Assembly (NCBI GenBank): GCA_964514105.1 | Contig: CAZEPJ010000083.1 | Location: forward strand, 1-18,676 | Origin: CAZEPJ01 sp964514105 | GTDB taxonomy: Bacteria; Desulfobacterota; Desulfocorpusculales; Desulfocorpusculum | Direction of reading: 5' to 3' | DNA length: 18,676 nucleotides | In this document: positions 1-10,254 of the stretch, piece by piece | Numbering within the stretch: the first letter of the stretch is position 1 | How the letters are laid out: each line of letters starts with the position of its first letter | Notes under the pieces: generated by a model | Database searches by the model: none | What the model saw: only the letters and a program-made list of their open reading frames with translations | Told to the model about the DNA's origin: nothing | Made by a program: the position numbers and the translations under genes

Positions 1-2
1 TC

Positions 3-449
3 TTCATCAACCAGATCCGGATGAAGATCGGCGTCATGTTCGGCAACCCCGAGACCACGACGGGGGGCACGGCGCTCAAGTTCTACTCCTCGGTGCGGAT
101 GGAGATCCGGCGCATCGGGGCCATCAAGGACGGCCAGGAAGTGGTGGGCAGCCGGACCCGCGTGAAGGTGGTGAAGAACAAGATCGCCCCGCCGTTCAAG
201 GAGGTGGAGTTCGACATCCTGTACGGTCAGGGGATCTCGCGGGAGGCCGACGTCCTGGATCTGGCCACGGAGCGGGGCATCGTGGAGAAGATGGGGACGT
301 GGTACTCGTACAAGGGGGAGCGCCTCGGCCAGGGCCGAGAGAACGCGCGGAGCTTCCTGCGCGAGCACGTCGATACGCTCCAGGCCGTGGAGGGAGAGAT
401 CTACGCCGGCTCGGGGCTTCGGCCCCCCGGGGCCGAAAAGGAGGCGTGA
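3..449 (+). CDS. recA: RecA recombinase, C-terminal part (5' end outside window)
   Basis: The open frame enters from the left edge (first full codon at position 3, reading FINQIRMKIGVMFGNPETTT) and ends at TGA 447-449. This stretch is the highly conserved RecA segment around DNA-binding loop L2 (GNPETTTGGTALKFYSSVRM) followed by the C-terminal domain (KVVKNKIAPPF, GQGISREADVLDLA, WYSYKGERLGQGRENA). RecA forms ATP-dependent filaments on single-stranded DNA, catalyses strand exchange and triggers LexA cleavage. Only about 148 residues are visible; the Walker A and B ATPase motifs lie upstream of the window. The C-terminal tail after the globular domain is short and only mildly acidic (PPGAEKEA). 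The next gene, pilT, starts 4 bp after the stop, so the two are probably co-transcribed. Identification is near certain. Confidence 0.97.
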   Translation, partial: FINQIRMKIGVMFGNPETTTGGTALKFYSSVRMEIRRIGAIKDGQEVVGSRTRVKVVKNKIAPPFKEVEFDILYGQGISREADVLDLATERGIVEKMGTWYSYKGERLGQGRENARSFLREHVDTLQAVEGEIYAGSGLRPPGAEKEA

Positions 450-453
450 GGCC

Positions 454-1590
454 ATGTTGGACCTGAAGCACGTCCTTACCCTGGCCCTGCAGAGAGGGGC
501 CTCCGACGTCCACCTCAAGGTGGGCTTGCCCCCCATCCTCAGGATCAACGGGAAGCTGGTTCCCATCACCGGGGAGAAGCGCCTCATGCCCGAGGACACC
601 CGGCAGTTGGCCTTCTCTCTCATGCCCGACCGCCTCAAGGAGCGCTTCAACCAGACCCTCGAGGTGGACATGGCTTACGGCATCTCGGGGTTGGGCCGTT
701 TCCGTGTGAACATCTTCTCCCAGAGGGATTCGGTGGGCATGGTCCTGCGGACCATCTCCGTCACCCCCCCGACCATCCCCGAGCTGAACCTCCCCAAGAT
801 CATCGAGAAGATCGCCGAAGAGAATCGTGGGCTGGTCCTGGTGACGGGCACCACGGGAAGCGGCAAGTCCACCACCCTGGCGGCCATGGTCAACCACATC
901 AACAGCACCCGCAACTGCCACATCATCACCATCGAGGACCCCATCGAGTTCCTCCACAGGGACAAGAAGGCCATCATCAACCAGCGGGAAGTGGGGCAGG
1001 ACTCCATGAGTTTTGCCTCGGCCCTGCGCGTGGCCCTGCGCCAGGACCCGGACGTGATTTTGGTGGGCGAGATGCGGGACCTGGAGACCATCGACACGGC
1101 CATCCTGGCGGCCGAGACCGGTCACCTGGTCTTCAGCACGCTCCACACCCTGGACGCTCGGGAGACCGTCAACCGCATCGTGTCGGTCTTTCCCTTCCAG
1201 CAGCAGAAGCAGATCCGGCTGCAGCTCTCCACCATCCTCAAGGGGGTCATCTCCCAGCGGCTCGTGGCCAAGGCCGACGGCCACGGGCGGGTGCCGGCGG
1301 TGGAGGTCCTCCTGTCCACGGCCCGCGTTCGGGAGTGCATCGCCGAGGAGCTAAAGACCCGCGAGCTGCACGATGCCATCGCCCAGGGCCATGCCACCTA
1401 CGGCATGCAGACCTTCGACCAATCCCTCATGGGGCTTTTCCGCAGCGGGGCCATCACGTACGAGGAGGCCATGGCCAACGCCACCAACCCGGATGATTTC
1501 GCCCTGAAGGTGAGCGGCGTGTCCGGCACCAGCGAGTCCCGATGGGCATCGGAAGAGGAGCGGACGGATCTGAAGCTGGGGATCGAGTGA
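454..1590 (+). CDS. pilT: PilT-family type IV pilus retraction ATPase
   Basis: A 378-residue secretion-type hexameric ATPase that would power type IV pilus retraction (twitching, DNA uptake) at the cytoplasmic face of the pilus base. Seen in order: an N-terminal PAS-like domain with RGASDVHL (14-21), Walker A GTTGSGKS (132-139), Asp box ITIEDPIEF (158-166), Walker B with VILVGEMRD (201-209), His box ETGHLVFSTLHT (221-232), and the C-terminal GMQTFDQSL motif. The PilT signature AIRNLIRE is not preserved; the aligned stretch reads RVRECIAEE, so this may be a PilT paralogue or have PilU-like character. At 378 residues it is a little longer than a typical PilT (about 345), through a C-terminal tail. 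It sits 4 bp after recA, and its stop codon overlaps the likely recX start (GTGA). The ATG at 454 follows a purine-rich AAAGGAGG ribosome-binding site located in the end of recA. Confidence 0.94.
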   Translation: MLDLKHVLTLALQRGASDVHLKVGLPPILRINGKLVPITGEKRLMPEDTRQLAFSLMPDRLKERFNQTLEVDMAYGISGLGRFRVNIFSQRDSVGMVLRTISVTPPTIPELNLPKIIEKIAEENRGLVLVTGTTGSGKSTTLAAMVNHINSTRNCHIITIEDPIEFLHRDKKAIINQREVGQDSMSFASALRVALRQDPDVILVGEMRDLETIDTAILAAETGHLVFSTLHTLDARETVNRIVSVFPFQQQKQIRLQLSTILKGVISQRLVAKADGHGRVPAVEVLLSTARVRECIAEELKTRELHDAIAQGHATYGMQTFDQSLMGLFRSGAITYEEAMANATNPDDFALKVSGVSGTSESRWASEEERTDLKLGIE

Positions 1591-2066
1591 GGCGGGCCGC
1601 GGCCCGAAAGACCCCCAGCGCCATGAGTCGGGCCCTGCGTTTCGTGGGCGTGCGGGATCGCACGGAACAGGAGGTGCGGGCCCATCTTTTGAAGCGGGGC
1701 TGTTCGCCTGGATCCGCAGACGAGATCCTGGGAAGACTGCGGACATGGGGATATCTGGACGATGCCCGGGTGGCGTTGAGCTACGCCAGGGGCCGGCTGG
1801 AGCGCGATCATTGGGGGCCTGCCCGCCTGGTGCGGGAGATGGGGAGGCGGGGCATCGCCCCGGAACTGGTCCACGAGACCCTGCGCAGGCTCCTGGATGA
1901 TGTGGAGGAGATCTCCCTGGCTCGACACGCGGCGGAACGATACCTGCGCGCCCACCCGGGGGCCACGGGGGAGCGCGGCATGCGGCGGCTGGCCGGATTC
2001 CTGGGCCGGCGGGGGTACTCGGGGGAGGTCGTCTCGCGCCTGGTGCGGGAGTCCTTCGGGGCGTGA
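1587..2066 (+). CDS. recX: RecX, regulator of RecA
   Basis: RecX binds RecA filaments and limits their extension and activity. The protein is arginine-rich and helical, with the three-helix repeat style of RecX: RALRFVGVRDRTEQEVRAHL, then LGRLRTWGYLDDARVALSYA, then GPARLVREMGRRGIAPELV and a final GYSGEVVSRLVRE. The best start is GTG at 1587, which overlaps the pilT stop in a GTGA arrangement and gives 159 residues, normal for RecX. An ATG at 1623 would give 147 residues and begins just before the conserved region, so it cannot be excluded. The frame is also open upstream to 1542, but that would overlap the end of pilT. Its position close to recA and directly before alaS is the classic context. 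Identification rests on family pattern and context rather than on a catalytic motif, since RecX has none. Confidence 0.9.
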   Translation: MRRAAARKTPSAMSRALRFVGVRDRTEQEVRAHLLKRGCSPGSADEILGRLRTWGYLDDARVALSYARGRLERDHWGPARLVREMGRRGIAPELVHETLRRLLDDVEEISLARHAAERYLRAHPGATGERGMRRLAGFLGRRGYSGEVVSRLVRESFGA

Positions 2067-2080
2067 CGGCCGCCCGGCTA

Positions 2081-2104
2081 CGCCCCCCACCGCCTCCGGG
2101 GGCG
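2081..2104 (+). other. GC-rich hairpin in the recX-alaS gap
   Basis: In the 105-bp gap between recX and alaS, CGCCCCC (2081-2087) is the exact reverse complement of GGGGGCG (2098-2104) around a 10-nt loop. There is no T-run after it, so it is not a textbook intrinsic terminator. It could be a weak attenuator, an mRNA stability element, or chance in GC-rich DNA. Confidence 0.3.
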
Positions 2105-2171
2105 GATTCCGCAACCCATGGGCCCCGTCGCCCGGAGGCATCGGGGGCATTTCCCAACGAGAGAAGAGGGT

Positions 2172-4835
<2,664 letters not shown>

Positions 4836-4850
4836 TCCTCCCGGGGGCCT

Positions 4851-5596
4851 TCATGCCTGTGTATGTTGCGGGTTGGGCCAAACCCCGCCAACTCGGCCCT
4901 GCGGGTCGTCCCCCGGGCCCTGTCCAGGTCCCCTTGGACCCAGGCCTTCTCCACCGCCTCCGGGCTCAAGAAGCCCGGGGTCCTGACCCCATCCATCATG
5001 CCCTGGGCGAGGCCCGTACGGGGGGCCCTCACCCGGTCCCGGCCCAGGGCCACCGGCACGGGTCCCGGGCTCCCAGGAACCCACCATGCGCTCCTTGCAT
5101 TCCGCGTGGGCCGCGCACTGTCCGGCGGCGAGGAGGCGCGTTCCCACCTGCATCCCTTCGGCGCCCCGGGCCAGGGCCGCCCGGTACCCGCGGGAATCTG
5201 CGATCCCCCCCCGCGATGGCCTGTGCGCGCGGGGCCTCGGCTCCCGCGGCAGCCCCCACCGTGGGGACAACAGCCAGTTGTCTTGACGTTCAGCTCCCGG
5301 GGCAGGGGAACGATCTTCCGGGGGTCCCGCCGGAAACAGCCACGACCTTCCCCCCCTCCTCGGCCAAGACCCGGTCGAACGCGGAGGAAAGGGGGGTTCA
5401 TGACCAGGAGGTTGGCGCCAAAGGGCTCTTGAGTGAGCGCAGGGGTGGCCCCCACTTGGTCCCTGACCCCCTGGGAATCTCGGGCGGAGGCCCAAGCCCG
5501 CCGGCCTCAGATACGACCGCCATCAGCTCCGGGTTGGAGATCGCCCCCGTTGGCACCCTCGATGATCTCGCACCGAGAGCCCCGCAGTTCCGTCAT
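4851..5596 (-). pseudogene. Decayed nitronate monooxygenase (2-nitropropane dioxygenase family)
   Basis: No single frame codes here, but fragments of one protein lie in the right order across all three minus frames. From 5596 the frame starts MTELRGSRCEIIEGA, like the FMN-dependent nitronate monooxygenase N-terminus, with AGGA-type ribosome binding about 6 nt upstream. A second frame gives ALTQEPFGANLLVMNPPF and later TPRKIVPL-like DPRKIVPLPRELNVK. A third frame gives GAAAGAEAPRAQAIAGG, corresponding to the PTVGAAREAE-type segment. The next frame gives GGIADSRGYRAALARGAEGM and then QVGTRLLAAGQCAAH, the hallmark phosphate/FMN-binding region. A last piece reads PEAVEKAWVQGDLDRA. Between AQAIAGG and GGIADSRG roughly 35 residues usually present (with the catalytic His region) are missing, so there is a deletion as well as at least four frame changes. 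That argues for real decay rather than a single sequencing error. End positions are approximate; the family call comes from motif memory, not a search. Confidence 0.72.
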
Positions 5597-5930
5597 TCGG
5601 TTCCTGTCGTCTATCCTTCCGGCGGACTTCGCCCTCAACCCAAGTGCCAGTGCCGCTGGCGGTGGGAACTCCCTTGACCGATCAAAGAATCCCTTCATCC
5701 CGCACGGAGATCGTGGAGCGACGAACTGCGCACTCGCTTCGCTCGCTCGAGGATCGTTTCACTCCAAGATCGCTTCGCTTGAGGCAAGCGCCTCCAGGCC
5801 ACAGACCGCTCCTCAATCCCGAGGATTGATCTTCTTCCGACTTGGCCCGAAAACCATTCATCTCTCCGCGGGCTCTGTGAGGGGGAAAGGGGTACCTCAT
5901 GGTCCATATCCCGCCCCGTGTCCAGTCTTG
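5597..5930. other. Gene-free, repeat-like region
   Basis: No credible gene lies between the pseudogene start and the alcohol dehydrogenase stop. The stretch is rich in short palindromic pieces. GATC and GAGCGA at 5709-5721 pair with TCGCTC and GATC at 5743-5755, with a 3x3 internal mismatch. The 14-mer CTCGCTTCGCTCGC at 5733-5746 also occurs at 10179-10192 inside the livF-livM palindromic element. Short ORFs here translate to low-complexity Ser/Arg-rich peptides and look like read-through of repeat sequence. I read it as debris of a dispersed palindromic repeat. Confidence 0.4.
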
Positions 5931-7088
5931 CTAGTAGGAGTCCTCCAGGATTCCCAGGATGTCCTCCAGAGAGAGAAGGCGCGGGGTGTTGTCCAAGAGA
6001 CGCCGGTTGGCGAAAACGGCCTTTGCCCAGTCATCGAAGCGGCTGCGATCGACGCCCACATCCCGAAGGCGGGTGGGCAGACCCAGATGCCGGGCGAGGG
6101 CGGTGATGGTCTGTATGGCCGCTTCCGAAGCCTCGAAGGGGTCCAAACCCTCGGTATCCAGGTCAAAGGCCTGGGCGATCTTCCGGAACTTCTCCGGGCA
6201 CGCGATGAAGAGCTTGCGAAGCGTGGCCGGCATCACCGCGGTGAGGGCCGGCCCGTGCGTCACGCCGCACTCCACCCCGATGGGAAAGGAGAAGGCGTGC
6301 ATGACCCCCACCCCCGCATTGTTGAGGCCAATGCCCGCCAGCAGGCTCGCCAGGGACATGTTGTATCGCGCCCTCAGGTGCTTCCCGTTGGCGAAGGCGG
6401 GACCCAGGTTGCGGGCCGTCAGACGAATGCTCTTCAAAGAAACCTCTTCGGTAAGAGGATTGGCGCCGTTGGCCACATAGGACTCCAAGGCGTGGATGAA
6501 GGCATCCATGCCCGTGTCGGCCGTCACCCGCGGCGGCACGGTGACCGTGAGCCGGGGGTCCACGATGGCCACGTCGGCCAGGATGTTCCAGGCGCTCACC
6601 ACCCTCTTGGTCCTGGCCTCCGGGTCGCTGAACACGGCGATGCGGGTGACCTCGGAGCCCGTCCCTGCAGTGGTGCTTACCGTAATGGAGGGCCGTCCCC
6701 GCTGGGGAACCAGGTCCACCCCGAAGTAATCCTCCAGGTTCCCCGAGTTCCCCATCATGGCCGCCACCATCTTGGCCAGATCCATGGCGCTGCCGCCCCC
6801 CACCCCCACATAGACATCGAAGTTACCCTTTCGGGCCTCCTTGAGGGCGTCGTGGAAGTTGGCTATGGGCGGTTCTTCCTGAACCCCATCGAAGTGCTCG
6901 TAGTCCAGTTTTGTCTCCCGGAGCGATGCGAAGATGGGTTCCATCACGCCGCTCTTGGCCACACGGGGGCCTGAAAAGACAAGAACCCGTCCGGCCCCGA
7001 GGCGTCTGGCTTCCGGTCCGACCTGGCGGGAGGTGTCGAGGCCGAAGTGAATCCATTCAGGCGTTCTCCAGCGCGCGAGCTTGAACAT
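5931..7088 (-). CDS. Iron-containing (group III) alcohol dehydrogenase
   Basis: A 385-residue NAD(P)-dependent, metal-dependent alcohol/aldehyde oxidoreductase of the Fe-ADH family (FucO, 1,3-propanediol dehydrogenase, group III ADHs). The nucleotide-binding motif GVGGGSAMDLAK is at 95-106, and STTAGTGSEVT at 138-148. Metal ligands expected for the family are present: Asp195 and His199 in DTGMDAFIHALESY, His264 in GVMHAFSFPIG and His278 in GVTHGP. The start at 7088 (MFKLARW) is preferred because GAGAGGA lies 6 nt upstream; ATG at 7094 directly abuts that site, and an in-frame start at 7136 is poorly placed. It is transcribed divergently from the Liv-type transporter, with 224 bp between starts, suggesting shared regulation. 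The substrate cannot be read from sequence. No defects seen. Confidence 0.93.
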   Translation of the reverse strand: MFKLARWRTPEWIHFGLDTSRQVGPEARRLGAGRVLVFSGPRVAKSGVMEPIFASLRETKLDYEHFDGVQEEPPIANFHDALKEARKGNFDVYVGVGGGSAMDLAKMVAAMMGNSGNLEDYFGVDLVPQRGRPSITVSTTAGTGSEVTRIAVFSDPEARTKRVVSAWNILADVAIVDPRLTVTVPPRVTADTGMDAFIHALESYVANGANPLTEEVSLKSIRLTARNLGPAFANGKHLRARYNMSLASLLAGIGLNNAGVGVMHAFSFPIGVECGVTHGPALTAVMPATLRKLFIACPEKFRKIAQAFDLDTEGLDPFEASEAAIQTITALARHLGLPTRLRDVGVDRSRFDDWAKAVFANRRLLDNTPRLLSLEDILGILEDSY

Positions 7089-7189
7089 GCTCATTCCTCT
7101 CGGTATTGACGTGTGCGAACTGGGCATACATAACACAAACCCCTGGCCGGATCAATTGCCGTCGCAGGTCCCATGTCATCGCCTCTCTC

Positions 7190-7211
7190 CGGGTCAAACA
7201 CCCTTGACCCG
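7190..7211. promoter_or_regulatory. Perfect 8-bp inverted repeat in the divergent promoter region (candidate operator)
   Basis: CGGGTCAA (7190-7197) and TTGACCCG (7204-7211) are exact reverse complements separated by 6 bp (ACACCC). The site lies between the divergent alcohol dehydrogenase (start 7088) and transporter (start 7313) genes. The right half contains TTGACC (7204-7209), a good -35 hexamer, with a weak TATGTG at 7227-7232 after 17 bp, so a regulator bound here could control the transporter promoter. The size and symmetry fit a dimeric repressor or activator. An adjacent small palindrome GTGTGACAC sits at 7211-7219. No regulator gene is in the window. Confidence 0.45.
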
Positions 7212-7312
7212 TGTGACACGAGATGATATGTGTGAGCCCATCCCGGCGGTGAATTAGTCGAGCCTGATACAGAAAAACCGTTACGACCATCAATGGAAGG
7301 AGGGCGGAGGAC

Positions 7313-8560
7313 ATGCGCAGAGCTGTTTGCATCATTGGCCTGGTGGGAATTGTGGCAGCCGTCATGGGTTTTGCGGGGACATCGGCCCTGGCCCAGGACA
7401 AGATCAAGATCGGAGTGATCTACTCGGTCACCGGCCCGGGCTCTGTTCTCGGCCCCAAACAGGCCGAGGCAGCCAAGATGGCCTATGAGGAGGCCAACGC
7501 GGCAGGCGGACTGACAGTCAACGGAAAGAAGGTCAAGATCGAGGTCATCGAACACGATGATCAGACCCAACCAGGGGTGGCCATTCGCCGCGTCACGGAG
7601 TTGGTGAGAACCGGAGGTGTGAAGATCATCCAGGGCGGCACCTTCGCCCATGTCTCCCTCGCCCTCAACGAGGAGGCGGGCAAGCTGGGCTTCTTTCTCA
7701 TGACGACCAACGGGGTGCCAGACAGCTACTTCGAGAAGAAGACCAAGGCGCCTTACTCCATGGCCATCCTGGGCGACAACGGCATGGTGGGCCGCGGCTC
7801 GGCCGGTTACGTGTATGAAAAGATGAACATCCGGCGGCCGGTCTTCTTCATGCCCGATTACGCGTACGGCAAGTTCGCCTGGGGCGGCGCTGAGGATGTC
7901 CTCAAGACGCTGAAGGGCATTCAGTACTCAGTGGTCTGGTCGCCGGTGGGCGCCGCGGACATGACTCCTTTTCTGATCAAGTGCATGGAGTCCAATCCGG
8001 ACGCCATATGCTTCGGCCAGTGGGGCAACGACATGATCACGGCGCTGAAACAGGCGGGGGAGATGGGCCTCAAGAAGAAGACCAAACTGTTCGTCAACTG
8101 GATCATCACCCTGATGGCCAAAGGGATCCCGGCCGAGGTTCTGGAGGACGTGGAGTGCCAGACCTGGTGGTACCATGACCTGAGCGGATTCAAGGATCCG
8201 GATGTCGTGAAGCTCGCAGCTGATTTCACCAAGAAGTACCAGGCGAAGTTCGGGGCCCCGCCGGATCCCTACGTGATGATGGCGTACTACGGTGCCGTGG
8301 AGACCATGCGCGCCATCACCCTCTCCAACTCCGACGACCCAGCCAAGATGTACAAGGCTCTCATGGACAAGCCGGAGTTCATGACGGCCAAGGGTCCGGC
8401 CAAATGGCGGATTGATGGTCGACCCAGCTACAAATACAATTCCTGGATCGTGCGTGGGCTGCCGGGGGACAAGAGGAAGAGCGAGTGGGATTTTGGCAAG
8501 ATCATCGACGTGTATGAGGGCGACACGTTCCTGCCCACCGTGCAGTCCCTGGGTTGGTAG
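7313..8560 (+). CDS. Periplasmic substrate-binding protein of a branched-chain-amino-acid-type (LivK-like) ABC importer
   Basis: A 415-residue type-I periplasmic binding protein (Peripla_BP_6/LivK family). The N-terminus is a clear Sec signal peptide: MRR, then a hydrophobic core, and AxA cleavage at SALA-Q (after residue 27); Cys6 is not in a lipobox. The mature part begins KIKIGVIYSVTGPGSVLG, the usual first strand and ligand loop, followed by AYEEANAAGGLTVNGKKVKI and a DDQTQPGVAIR segment, all standard for the family. The ATG is preceded by AAGGAGGG about 8 nt upstream. It heads a five-gene importer. Family members bind amino acids, amides, urea or aromatic acids, so the ligand is not predictable here; the adjacent hydroxylase suggests a heterocyclic or aromatic substrate (inference). 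Confidence 0.92.
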   Translation: MRRAVCIIGLVGIVAAVMGFAGTSALAQDKIKIGVIYSVTGPGSVLGPKQAEAAKMAYEEANAAGGLTVNGKKVKIEVIEHDDQTQPGVAIRRVTELVRTGGVKIIQGGTFAHVSLALNEEAGKLGFFLMTTNGVPDSYFEKKTKAPYSMAILGDNGMVGRGSAGYVYEKMNIRRPVFFMPDYAYGKFAWGGAEDVLKTLKGIQYSVVWSPVGAADMTPFLIKCMESNPDAICFGQWGNDMITALKQAGEMGLKKKTKLFVNWIITLMAKGIPAEVLEDVECQTWWYHDLSGFKDPDVVKLAADFTKKYQAKFGAPPDPYVMMAYYGAVETMRAITLSNSDDPAKMYKALMDKPEFMTAKGPAKWRIDGRPSYKYNSWIVRGLPGDKRKSEWDFGKIIDVYEGDTFLPTVQSLGW

Positions 8561-8576
8561 GCTTCCTACGGCTGGA

Positions 8577-8606
8577 GCGGGATCCGGGCGTTGGACCGGT
8601 TCCCGC
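8577..8606 (+). other. Intercistronic hairpin between binding-protein and ATPase genes
   Basis: GCGGGATCCGG (8577-8587) pairs with CCGGTTCCCGC (8596-8606) over 10 of 11 positions around an 8-nt loop. It follows the binding-protein stop by 16 bp and has no T-run. In binding-protein-dependent transport operons such hairpins often stabilise the upstream message or cause partial termination, so that the binding protein is made in excess over the membrane complex. That role here is inference. Confidence 0.45.
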
Positions 8607-8624
8607 CTTGCCCATCAACGGAAC

Positions 8625-9389
8625 ATGACCATGCTGCTTTCCACCAACGGCATCACCAAGACGTTTGGCGGTCTGGTGGCGGTGGACCGGGTGGATTTCC
8701 ACGTGGAGAAGGGGCAGGTGGCGGGGGTCATCGGCCCCAACGGCTCGGGCAAGACCACCCTGTTCAATCTCCTCTCCGGCTATTTTCCACCCACCTCCGG
8801 AACGGTGACCTTCGAGGAGGAGGACGTCACGGATCGTCCTCCTTATGCCCGGGTGAGCATGGGAATGGCCCGCACATTTCAGCTGGTCTCCGTTTTCGAT
8901 TCCCTGAGCGTGTGGGAAAACCTGGTGCTCTCCAATCTCCGCTTCAAGCGGGAATTCCATGGCCGCGCGGGGTTCTTTCTGACCCCCGCGCGAAAGAGGA
9001 GCCTTCTGGCGTACTGCGCCCACTCCCTGGAAACCGTGGGGCTCAAGGACAAGGGCGCCATGAAGACCTCGGAGCTTTCCTATGGAGACAAACGCATCCT
9101 GGAGATTGCCATCGCCCTTTCTCTGAGGCCCAAACTGCTGCTGCTGGATGAGCCGTTGGCCGGTCTTAGCGACCACGAGATCGGCGACGTGATCGAACTG
9201 TTGCACCGGGTCAAGAAGGATTTCAGCCTGGTTATCATCGAGCACAAGATATCCAAGATCGTGGACCTGGTGGAGCGTTTGAGCGTCATGAACGAGGGGA
9301 AGTTCATCTGCGAGGGCGAGCCCAACTCCGTGCTGTGCAACCAGGAAGTGCGCTCGTGCTACTGGGGAAAAGAAGGCGGGACATGCTAG
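8625..9389 (+). CDS. livG: LivG-type ABC transporter ATP-binding protein
   Basis: One of two ATPase subunits powering the HAAT/Liv importer at the inner face of the membrane. It has 254 residues from the ATG at 8625; an ATG at 8631 is equally possible, and ribosome-binding sequence is weak (GGAAC). Walker A GPNGSGKT is at 37-44, and the Q-loop segment MGMARTFQLVSVFDSLSVWE is LivG-like. The signature motif is the LivG variant LSYGDKRILEIA instead of LSGGQ. Walker B LLLLDEPLAGLS (D175, E176) and the switch His in VIIEHKIS follow. The insert KREFHGRAGFF with LTPARKRSLL is also typical of LivG. The frame is open upstream to 8412, but that overlaps the preceding gene. Its last codons overlap the livF start (ATGCTAG), implying translational coupling. 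Confidence 0.93.
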   Translation: MTMLLSTNGITKTFGGLVAVDRVDFHVEKGQVAGVIGPNGSGKTTLFNLLSGYFPPTSGTVTFEEEDVTDRPPYARVSMGMARTFQLVSVFDSLSVWENLVLSNLRFKREFHGRAGFFLTPARKRSLLAYCAHSLETVGLKDKGAMKTSELSYGDKRILEIAIALSLRPKLLLLDEPLAGLSDHEIGDVIELLHRVKKDFSLVIIEHKISKIVDLVERLSVMNEGKFICEGEPNSVLCNQEVRSCYWGKEGGTC

Positions 9390-10072
9390 AGGTCCGTTCC
9401 ATCGACGTCTTTTACGGCCAGGCAAAGGTTCTGCATGACGTTTCGGTGAGACTCGCGAGAGGAGAGATGGTCTTTATGGTGGGGCGAAACGGGGCAGGCA
9501 AGACCACCTTGCTCAAGACCATCGCGGCGTTCCTGCGTCCCAGAAAGGGGCAGATCACGTTGGAAGGGCAGTCCATCGTGGGCCTGAGACCTGACGAGGT
9601 GGCACGCTGGGGCGTGCGATTCGTGGCCCAGGACAAGAAGGTCTTCAGCAATCTCACCGTGAAGGACAACCTGGAACTGGCGGCCCACGCCGCGAACCGG
9701 GATCTGAATGAGGCCGTGGAGCAGCTGCTTTCGTTGTACCCCAAGTTCGAAAAGTTTCTGCCGAAAAGGGCCGGGAGCCTCTCAGGCGGTCAGCGGGAGA
9801 TCCTGCTCATCGGCCGGGCCCTGGTGGGAAAGCCCAAGCTCCTTCTGGTGGATGAGCCCACCGAAGGGCTGGCGGCCGTGGTCATCGATGACATCTTTCG
9901 GATCTTGAGCGGGATGAAAGAGACGGTCTCCGCGGTCATCGTGGAGCAGAACCTGTCCGTGGTCAGCCGACTGGCCGATCGCATCTACATCATGAAGGAA
10001 GGCAAGATCGACCGTGAAGTGACGGAAACGGCGGAGATCCAGGACACGGCGCAGTTGGAATGCCACCTGTAG
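9383..10072 (+). CDS. livF: LivF-type ABC transporter ATP-binding protein
   Basis: The second ATPase of the importer, 229 residues. The ATG at 9383 lies inside the end of livG (ATGCTAG), with AAGGCGGG upstream. Motifs: A-loop FYGQAKVLHDVS, Walker A GRNGAGKT (34-41), Q-loop region VRFVAQDKKVFSNLTV, signature LSGGQ (133-137), Walker B LLLVDEPTEGLA, and the switch segment VIVEQNLS with Gln in place of the usual His, which is normal for LivF. Length and motif set match the family. LivF and LivG act as a heterodimer on the two permeases encoded downstream. It is followed by a 182-bp gap containing a palindromic element. Confidence 0.94.
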   Translation: MLEVRSIDVFYGQAKVLHDVSVRLARGEMVFMVGRNGAGKTTLLKTIAAFLRPRKGQITLEGQSIVGLRPDEVARWGVRFVAQDKKVFSNLTVKDNLELAAHAANRDLNEAVEQLLSLYPKFEKFLPKRAGSLSGGQREILLIGRALVGKPKLLLVDEPTEGLAAVVIDDIFRILSGMKETVSAVIVEQNLSVVSRLADRIYIMKEGKIDREVTETAEIQDTAQLECHL

Positions 10073-10100
10073 CAGGGGGCTGGAGGGCCCACTTGGAAGC

Positions 10101-10198
10101 GTCATTGCGAGGACCCCGGATTCGGTTGGCGAGATGAAGCAATCTTCAAGCGGCTGAGCATGGGAAGACGAAGATTGCCTCGCTTCGCTCGCAATGAC
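10101..10198. repeat. REP-like palindromic element between livF and livM
   Basis: The outer arms GTCATTGCGAG (10101-10111) and CTCGCAATGAC (10188-10198) are exact reverse complements. An inner pair, GCAATCTTC (10139-10147) and GAAGATTGC (10170-10178), is also exact, giving a nested, folded structure of about 98 bp. The ends with GTCATTGCGAG and CTCGCTTCGCTCGCAATGAC resemble a dispersed palindromic repeat found in intergenic regions of many bacterial genomes. It separates the ATPase genes from the permease genes and could terminate or stabilise transcripts. It shares a 14-mer with 5733-5746. No open frame or transposase is involved. Confidence 0.7.
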
Positions 10199-10254
10199 AA
10201 AGCGCGGGGGGGGCAGCAACCTGACAGAATCTACATCGAAGGGAGAAACAGTGC

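Noticed and set aside
4863..5432. Plus-strand open frame of 189 codons after alaS
   Set aside because: It has no similarity to a known protein and is antisense to recognisable nitronate monooxygenase pieces.
7144..7159. Sigma-54-like sequence TGGCCGGATCAATTGC in the divergent region
   Set aside because: The GG and GC elements are one base too far apart for a functional -24/-12 promoter.
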